This document shows, piece by piece, positions 32,181 through 36,934 of a stretch of DNA of 36,934 nucleotides (its first letter is position 1; each line of letters begins with the position of its first letter). Made by a program: the position numbers and the translations under genes. Origin of the DNA: CAZMXS01 sp964570325 (lineage in GTDB: Bacteria > Verrucomicrobiota > Kiritimatiellia > CAIQIC01 > CAZMXS01); the NCBI GenBank assembly GCA_964570325.1, contig CAZMXS010000049.1:1-36934 (forward strand), written 5' to 3'. The notes under the pieces were generated by a model. That model had not been told where the DNA came from and did not search any database. It saw only the letters and a program-made list of their open reading frames with translations.

Positions 32181-33806
32181 ATGACCAAAGCGACAGCCAA
32201 ACCAAACCAGACCGAGGCGGCCCCGCGCGCGGTGCCGGTCAGCCAGGCGCCGCTGGCGGCGGTGATTGACATTGGCGCCACGGCGATTCGGATGGAGATT
32301 GCCGAGATGATCGCCGGTGCGGAGGCGCGGCCGATCGAGTCGCTTCGCCGCGGGGTTCAACTGGGCAAGGATGCCTTCACCAAGGGGCGGATCGAACAGG
32401 CCACGATCCAGGAGTGCGTGGACATCCTGAAGGACTTCAAGCGGGTGATGGCGGAGTATGGCATCACCGAGTCCGAGCAGGTGCGCGCCGTGGCCACGAG
32501 CCCGATTCGCGAGGCCGCCAACCGTGACACATTTCTGGACCGCGTCTACATCGCCACAGGCATCAACGTGCGCGCGATTGACGAGGCCGAGGAGAGCCGT
32601 TTGACCTATCTGGCGGCCCGCAGCGTGACCGAGGCCGATCCGGCGTTGCGGGAAGGCGACGTGCTGGTGGTGGACGTTGGCGGCGGCAGCACGGAAGTGC
32701 TGCTGATCTGCAAGGGATATGTGACCTTCGCCAATTCCTACCGCCTCGGGTCGCTCCGGATGCGCGAGACGCTGGAGACTTATCGGACGCCGGTCGAACG
32801 TATCCGCGCGATCCTGGGTCCGAGCATCCAGCGGATGGTGGAGCAAATCACGCGCAATGTGCCGGCCGCGAAGCTGGCGGCGATGGTCGCGATGTCCGGC
32901 GACACGCGGTTTGCGGCAGCCCAGTTGGCGCCGAAATGGAAGGAGGAGCCGCTGGCCCGGCTGGACGCGAAGGCGTTCGCCGGGTTTGTGGACAAAGTGC
33001 TGCCCCTTTCGGTGGATAAAATCGTCAGCCGCTACCAGGTCACCTACCCGGAGGCGGAAACCGTCGGTCCGGCCCTGCTGGCGTACGTGCACCTGGCTCG
33101 CGCCTTCAAAGTGGAGCAGGTGCTGGTGCCCAAGACCAGCCTGCGCGACGGTTTATTGCGTGATATTGCTCTCGGCGGTTCCTGGACGGACGCGTTCGCC
33201 GGCCAGGTGATCCACTCGGCCGTGGCTCTGGGAGAAAAATATCATGCCGATCCCGGCCATGCCCGGCAGGTGGCCGACCTGTGCCTGAAGCTGTTCGATG
33301 CGTTGCGCGAGGAGCACCGGCTGGCCCCCCGCCACCGCGTGCTGCTCGAAGTGGCCGCTCTATTGCACGAGGTGGGCGGGTTCATCAGCAGCCGCAGCCA
33401 CCACAAGCACTCGATGTACCTGATCCTGAACAGCGAGCTGTTCGGCCTCTCGCGCGAGGACACCCAGTTGGTTGCGCTCACCGCTCGTTACCATCGCCGC
33501 GCGTTGCCCGCGCCGACGCACGAGGAGTATATGCAACTGGACCGCGAGCGCCGGATCATCGTGTCCAAGATGGCGGCCATTCTGCGTCTGGCGGACGCCC
33601 TGGACCGCAATCACAACCAGCAGGTGCGGGATATGGCGATCGTTCGGGAGCCGGACCGGCTGACCATCACCGTACGCAATGTCGAAGATTTGACGCTGGA
33701 GCGGATGGCGGTCAAGGAAAAGGGTAATTTGTTCGAAGAGATTTACGGCCTGCCGGTGGCCCTGCAGGAGTCTCGCGCCGACATGGGGGCCCCGGACCAT
33801 GCCTAG
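32181..33806 (+). CDS. ppx: Ppx/GppA phosphatase with C-terminal HD-like domain
   Basis: The 541-residue protein has the Ppx/GppA ASKHA fold: AAVIDIGATAIRMEIAEM (25-43), VRAVATSPIREAANRDTFLD, DEAEESRLTYLA and the second phosphate motif VVDVGGGSTEVLLI. A C-terminal HD-like half follows (LHEVGGFISSRSHHKHSMYL; LTARYHRRALP). Such proteins hydrolyse polyphosphate or pppGpp. It overlaps the polyphosphate kinase gene by eight bases, so synthesis and breakdown of polyphosphate are co-expressed. The first 25 residues are basic and Ala/Pro-rich, and ATG 32181 has no clear ribosome site. Exopolyphosphatase is preferred over pppGpp hydrolase because of its neighbour. Confidence 0.92.
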   Translation: MTKATAKPNQTEAAPRAVPVSQAPLAAVIDIGATAIRMEIAEMIAGAEARPIESLRRGVQLGKDAFTKGRIEQATIQECVDILKDFKRVMAEYGITESEQVRAVATSPIREAANRDTFLDRVYIATGINVRAIDEAEESRLTYLAARSVTEADPALREGDVLVVDVGGGSTEVLLICKGYVTFANSYRLGSLRMRETLETYRTPVERIRAILGPSIQRMVEQITRNVPAAKLAAMVAMSGDTRFAAAQLAPKWKEEPLARLDAKAFAGFVDKVLPLSVDKIVSRYQVTYPEAETVGPALLAYVHLARAFKVEQVLVPKTSLRDGLLRDIALGGSWTDAFAGQVIHSAVALGEKYHADPGHARQVADLCLKLFDALREEHRLAPRHRVLLEVAALLHEVGGFISSRSHHKHSMYLILNSELFGLSREDTQLVALTARYHRRALPAPTHEEYMQLDRERRIIVSKMAAILRLADALDRNHNQQVRDMAIVREPDRLTITVRNVEDLTLERMAVKEKGNLFEEIYGLPVALQESRADMGAPDHA

Positions 33807-35910
33807 CAAGCCGGCGCCGTTCATCAACCGCGAGGCGAGCTGGCTGGCCTTCAACCGGCGCGTGCTGGAGCAGGCGCTGGACGCCGGCCTGCCGTTGTTG
33901 GAGCGTCTGAAATTTCTCGCCATTACCGCCTCCAACCTCGACGAGTTCTTTATGGTCCGCGTCGGGGGACTGCAGTCATTACGCGACAAGGATGATGCAA
34001 GGGATCTGGCCGGCCTGACGCCCGCGGAGCAGCTCAAGGACATTCACCGCACCGTGCATCAGATGGTGAGCGACCAATATGCCTGTTTTCAGGATGATTT
34101 GGAGGTCAAGCTGGCGGCCGCCGGTATCCGGCGGCTGGGCATAAAGGAACTGGCGCCACATCAAAACAACTACGTGGAAATGCTCTTTGAGCATGAGATT
34201 TACCCGGTTATTACCCCGATGGCCGTGGATTTGGAGGATCCGTTCCCGCTGCTGCCCGGACTCGGCGTTAATCTCTGTGTGCGCCTGCAGAACCCGCGCA
34301 AGAGCGACCAGGGACCGCGCTTCGCGGTGGTCGCGGTGCCCAAGGGTCTGGCCCGTTTCATCACGCTGCCGACCGACACCGGCTACCAGTACATTCCGCT
34401 GGAAGATGTCATTGAGGCCTTTGTCGAGCGGCTGTTCCCGGGCGAGCCGGTCGCTGAATGTGTCGCGTTCCGGATCACACGCAACGCGGATATGAGCGTG
34501 CGCGAGGACCAGGCTGGCGACCTGCTGGAGCAAATGAAGACCGTGTTGACCGAGCGCAAGCAGAGCGCCTGCGTCCGGCTCGAACTCAGCCGTCGGGCGT
34601 CGAACCACATGCTCAATTTCCTGAAGACTGTCCTCGGAGCGCGCGACGACGACGTGTATTCGCAGCCGGACCCGCTGGATCTCTCGGCTTACTTTCGGCT
34701 GGCCGCGATGGCCGGTTTTGACGGCTTGCGCCAGGAAAACTGGCCGCCGCGGGACGCGCCTGACGCGCCGGCGGGCGAGTCCATCTTCGCGGTCCTGGCG
34801 CGGCGCGATCTGCTGCTGTACCATCCGTACGAGAGTTTTGACCCTGTGTTGCGGCTGATTGAGGAGGCGGCCGACGATCCGGCTGTGCTGGCGATCAAGC
34901 AGATACTTTACCGGACCAGCGAGAACAGCCCGGTCGTGGCCGCGCTTGCGCGCGCCGCCGACCGCGGCAAGCACGTCACCGCGCTGGTCGAACTCAAGGC
35001 GCGGTTTGACGAGGCGCGCAATATCGAATGGGCGGTGGCGCTGGAACGGGCAGGCGTGCAGGTAATCTATGGGCTCAAAGGTCTCAAGACGCACGCCAAG
35101 ATTTGCATCGTTATCCGGCGCGAGCCGACCGGCGTGCGGCGCTACATCCATTTTGGCACAGGCAACTACAATGAGAAGACGGCCCGCCTGTATTCCGATG
35201 TCAGCTACATGACCTGTAATGACGACTATGGGGCGGACGCCTCGGCGTTTTTCAACACCATCACCGGTTACTCCCAGCCGGTCAAGTTCCGCCGGATCGA
35301 ACTGGCGCCCATTGGCCTGAAGGCCCGCTTGCTCGAGTTGATCGGCAACGAGGCCGAGCGGCGCCGCCAAGGGCAAAAGGCGCTGATCATGGCGAAGGTG
35401 AACTCGCTGGCCGATCCGGAGATCATCCGGGCGCTCTATCAGGCCTCGCAGGCCGGCGTGACCATCCAGCTCAATGTGCGCGGGATTTGCTGCTTACGGC
35501 CCGGAGTTGAGGGGCTGAGCGACAATATCTCCGTGGTCAGCATTGTGGATCGCTTCCTCGAACATGCCCGGATCTTGTATTTTCACAACGGCGGCGAGCC
35601 GCAGGTGCTGATTTCAAGCGCCGATTGGATGCCCCGCAATCTGGATCGGCGCGTCGAACTGCTGGTTCCCGTGGAGGACGCCGCTTGTCGGGCCCGCCTG
35701 ATTGAAATTCTTCAGACCTGTCTGCAGGACAATCTGCAATCCTGGCGACTCAAACCGGACGGAACCTATGTCCGGTTGAAACCCGAGGGGCGCAAGAAGG
35801 GCGTGCGGGCGCAGGAGCTGTTCTACCGGCGCGCGGGTGAGGCGGCATCCAAGGCTCGACGCGAGCAGGGAACTGTTTTTGAGCCCCAGCGGCCGGCGGC
35901 GCAAGGCTGA
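33799..35910 (+). CDS. ppk1: Polyphosphate kinase Ppk1
   Basis: The 703-residue protein is a full-length Ppk1, which makes polyphosphate from ATP. Signature segments are INREASWLAFNRRVLEQA at the start, ITASNLDEFFMVRVGG, LLYHPYESFDPVLRLIEEAA, and ALVELKARFDEARNIEWA. The two phospholipase-D-like catalytic His are His432 in LKTHAKICIV, the autophosphorylated residue, and His596 in LYFHNGGEPQVLISSADWMP. GTGNYNEKTARLYSDVSYMT is also conserved. It starts inside the ppx gene and is followed at once by a CHAD gene. It acts in the cytoplasm, often at the membrane. Confidence 0.95.
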   Translation: MPSKPAPFINREASWLAFNRRVLEQALDAGLPLLERLKFLAITASNLDEFFMVRVGGLQSLRDKDDARDLAGLTPAEQLKDIHRTVHQMVSDQYACFQDDLEVKLAAAGIRRLGIKELAPHQNNYVEMLFEHEIYPVITPMAVDLEDPFPLLPGLGVNLCVRLQNPRKSDQGPRFAVVAVPKGLARFITLPTDTGYQYIPLEDVIEAFVERLFPGEPVAECVAFRITRNADMSVREDQAGDLLEQMKTVLTERKQSACVRLELSRRASNHMLNFLKTVLGARDDDVYSQPDPLDLSAYFRLAAMAGFDGLRQENWPPRDAPDAPAGESIFAVLARRDLLLYHPYESFDPVLRLIEEAADDPAVLAIKQILYRTSENSPVVAALARAADRGKHVTALVELKARFDEARNIEWAVALERAGVQVIYGLKGLKTHAKICIVIRREPTGVRRYIHFGTGNYNEKTARLYSDVSYMTCNDDYGADASAFFNTITGYSQPVKFRRIELAPIGLKARLLELIGNEAERRRQGQKALIMAKVNSLADPEIIRALYQASQAGVTIQLNVRGICCLRPGVEGLSDNISVVSIVDRFLEHARILYFHNGGEPQVLISSADWMPRNLDRRVELLVPVEDAACRARLIEILQTCLQDNLQSWRLKPDGTYVRLKPEGRKKGVRAQELFYRRAGEAASKARREQGTVFEPQRPAAQG

Positions 35911-35911
35911 T

Positions 35912-36781
35912 ATGCGTCCGCCCGCGGTCCAGCCGCTGCCCGCGCTCGCGCTCATCCGACGGCTGGCGATTCGGCAATACAACCTGATCCTCGAGAACGA
36001 GGCGGGCGCGGCGCTGGGGCTGCCGGCGGCGCTGCACGATTTGCGGGTCGCCATTCGCCGCCTGCGAACCATCCTGCGTAGCTTCCGCAAGCCGCTGGCG
36101 CGCACCACGGCCGCGCGCCGCGAGCGGGCACTGCGCCGTTTTTCCCGGCGCCTGGGCCGGGCGCGCGATTTGGATGTCTGGATCGCGTTTCTCGAGTCGC
36201 ATCCGGCTTGGGCCGATTTGCTGGCGGCAGCCCGGCGTGAGCGCGAACGCGAACGGCGCCGAGTCGCGCGGATGATGATGGGTCGGGAGTATGCGCGTTT
36301 GAAGGCAGGGTTGGACCGTCTGGTGCATGGGGAGTTGACGCCGGAACGACTGGATCCGGAATTGCCGGCGGCCGGCCTGGCGGCGCGGGCTTTACTCAAG
36401 CAACTGGGCCGGATGGACAAACGCCGGGCGGCCTGTCGGCGCCCGACGCCGGCGCGAATTCACGCCCTGCGGATTGCCGGCCGGCGCGCGCGGTATCTGG
36501 CGGAATTCAGCGCCACATGTTTGGATTTCCCTGCCTCGGCCATTATTGCGCGCTTGCGACGGTTGCAGGATATATTGGGCGAAATCCATGATATGGATGT
36601 GTGGTTCACGCACTTACGTTCCGTGACGCGCGCGGGCGTGACCCACCGCGCCCGCAAGTTGTCCCGTGAACGGGAGCGGAAAGTGAAACGATTTGTTCAG
36701 ACTTGGCGGGAATGCCGGCGATATACAGCGCGGGTCCGGTTGCAGGAGCGCTTGGAACTGCTTGCCACCGCCCAGCCGTGA
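35912..36781 (+). CDS. CHAD-domain protein, probable polyphosphate-binding
   Basis: The 289-residue protein is a CHAD domain: conserved His and many Arg and Lys in long helices (ALHDLRVAIRRLRTILRSFR; RARDLDVWIAF; RIHALRIAGRRARYLAEFSA; LGEIHDMDVWFTHL). CHAD domains form a positive pore that binds inorganic polyphosphate and are found on polyphosphate granules in other bacteria. ATG 35912 lies one base after the Ppk1 stop with AAGG upstream, so the two are co-transcribed; the longer frame from 35837 lies inside ppk1. It probably targets to or organises polyphosphate granules. There is no attached CYTH phosphatase domain, which some relatives have. Confidence 0.92.
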   Translation: MRPPAVQPLPALALIRRLAIRQYNLILENEAGAALGLPAALHDLRVAIRRLRTILRSFRKPLARTTAARRERALRRFSRRLGRARDLDVWIAFLESHPAWADLLAAARRERERERRRVARMMMGREYARLKAGLDRLVHGELTPERLDPELPAAGLAARALLKQLGRMDKRRAACRRPTPARIHALRIAGRRARYLAEFSATCLDFPASAIIARLRRLQDILGEIHDMDVWFTHLRSVTRAGVTHRARKLSRERERKVKRFVQTWRECRRYTARVRLQERLELLATAQP

Positions 36782-36934
36782 GCAGCGCCCCCTTCCACTC
36801 TGTTCTTGTTCGTCCACTTGCTCACGCTCGTGGATAGGGACGTGAATCCCGGCATTCGCGCGATTGACTCCGGATTTGACGCGCAACGCGGGCTCAAGCA
36901 GAATGCGCGCGGATGAATGGTGAGCGGAAAAAGG
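36782..36934. other. Terminal non-coding stretch
   Basis: No gene is seen after the CHAD gene up to the window edge. A CTTGCTCACGCTCGTGG segment (about 36820-36836) has weak similarity to the spacer near 29340. No terminator with a T-tract is visible. Confidence 0.3.

Noticed and set aside
35837..35911. Longer N-terminus for the CHAD protein
   Set aside because: The extra 25 codons lie inside the end of ppk1 in another frame, and ATG 35912 has an AAGG site directly after the ppk1 stop.

Overview
The window is about 37 kb of GC-rich (roughly 60 percent or more) bacterial chromosome. Giant LamG-type secreted proteins, a DUF1566 protein, and short palindromic repeats that read as AGILPA, TRASRPH or FFQALE when they fall inside genes all suggest a PVC-superphylum bacterium (Kiritimatiellota, Verrucomicrobiota or Lentisphaerota). 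That is inference from gene style; there is no rRNA or other phylogenetic marker here. I see no tRNA, rRNA, CRISPR array, insertion sequence or phage integrase.

Region 1 (1-6634, all minus strand) is a tightly packed, defence-like operon. In transcription order it holds an excisionase-type HTH protein with an amber codon at codon 3, a SNF2 helicase with a C-terminal DUF3883 nuclease-like domain, an AlbA_2/ATP-binding protein, a ParA-type ATPase and a DUF1156 adenine methylase. The methylase is cut short by a palindromic repeat. Region 2 (6635-7394) has no clear intact gene: it holds a start-less reading frame and a possible promoter.

Region 3 (7395-21862, plus strand) is an island of exported proteins of unknown purpose: a tail-collar protein split by TGA, a LamG protein of about 2,800 residues spread over three frames, a calcium-motif protein, a long secreted protein, a DUF1566 protein, another secreted protein and a small SHD1 protein with a frameshift. 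Two of the four lesions lie at runs of seven G and one looks like an internal deletion. They may be real decay, slippage-based variation or assembly error.

Region 4 (21904-27621, minus strand) is a nickel-uptake locus: nikR, then CbiM/NikM, CbiQ/NikQ, the ABC ATPase, an outer-membrane barrel, a metal-binding lipocalin-free ZnuA-type binding protein, and a protein with a Tudor/agenet-like domain followed by five exact 16-residue repeats. A GTAACAC/GTGTTAT inverted repeat overlaps the nikM promoter, and a GTGTTAC half-site overlaps the nikR promoter, so NikR probably controls both.

Region 5 (27707-36781) is mostly housekeeping: a DUF1846 protein, MsrA (two possible starts, exported or cytoplasmic), an exported cyclophilin, a ROK-family kinase, and a polyphosphate operon of Ppx/GppA-HD, Ppk1 and a CHAD protein. 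The last 150 bases carry no gene.
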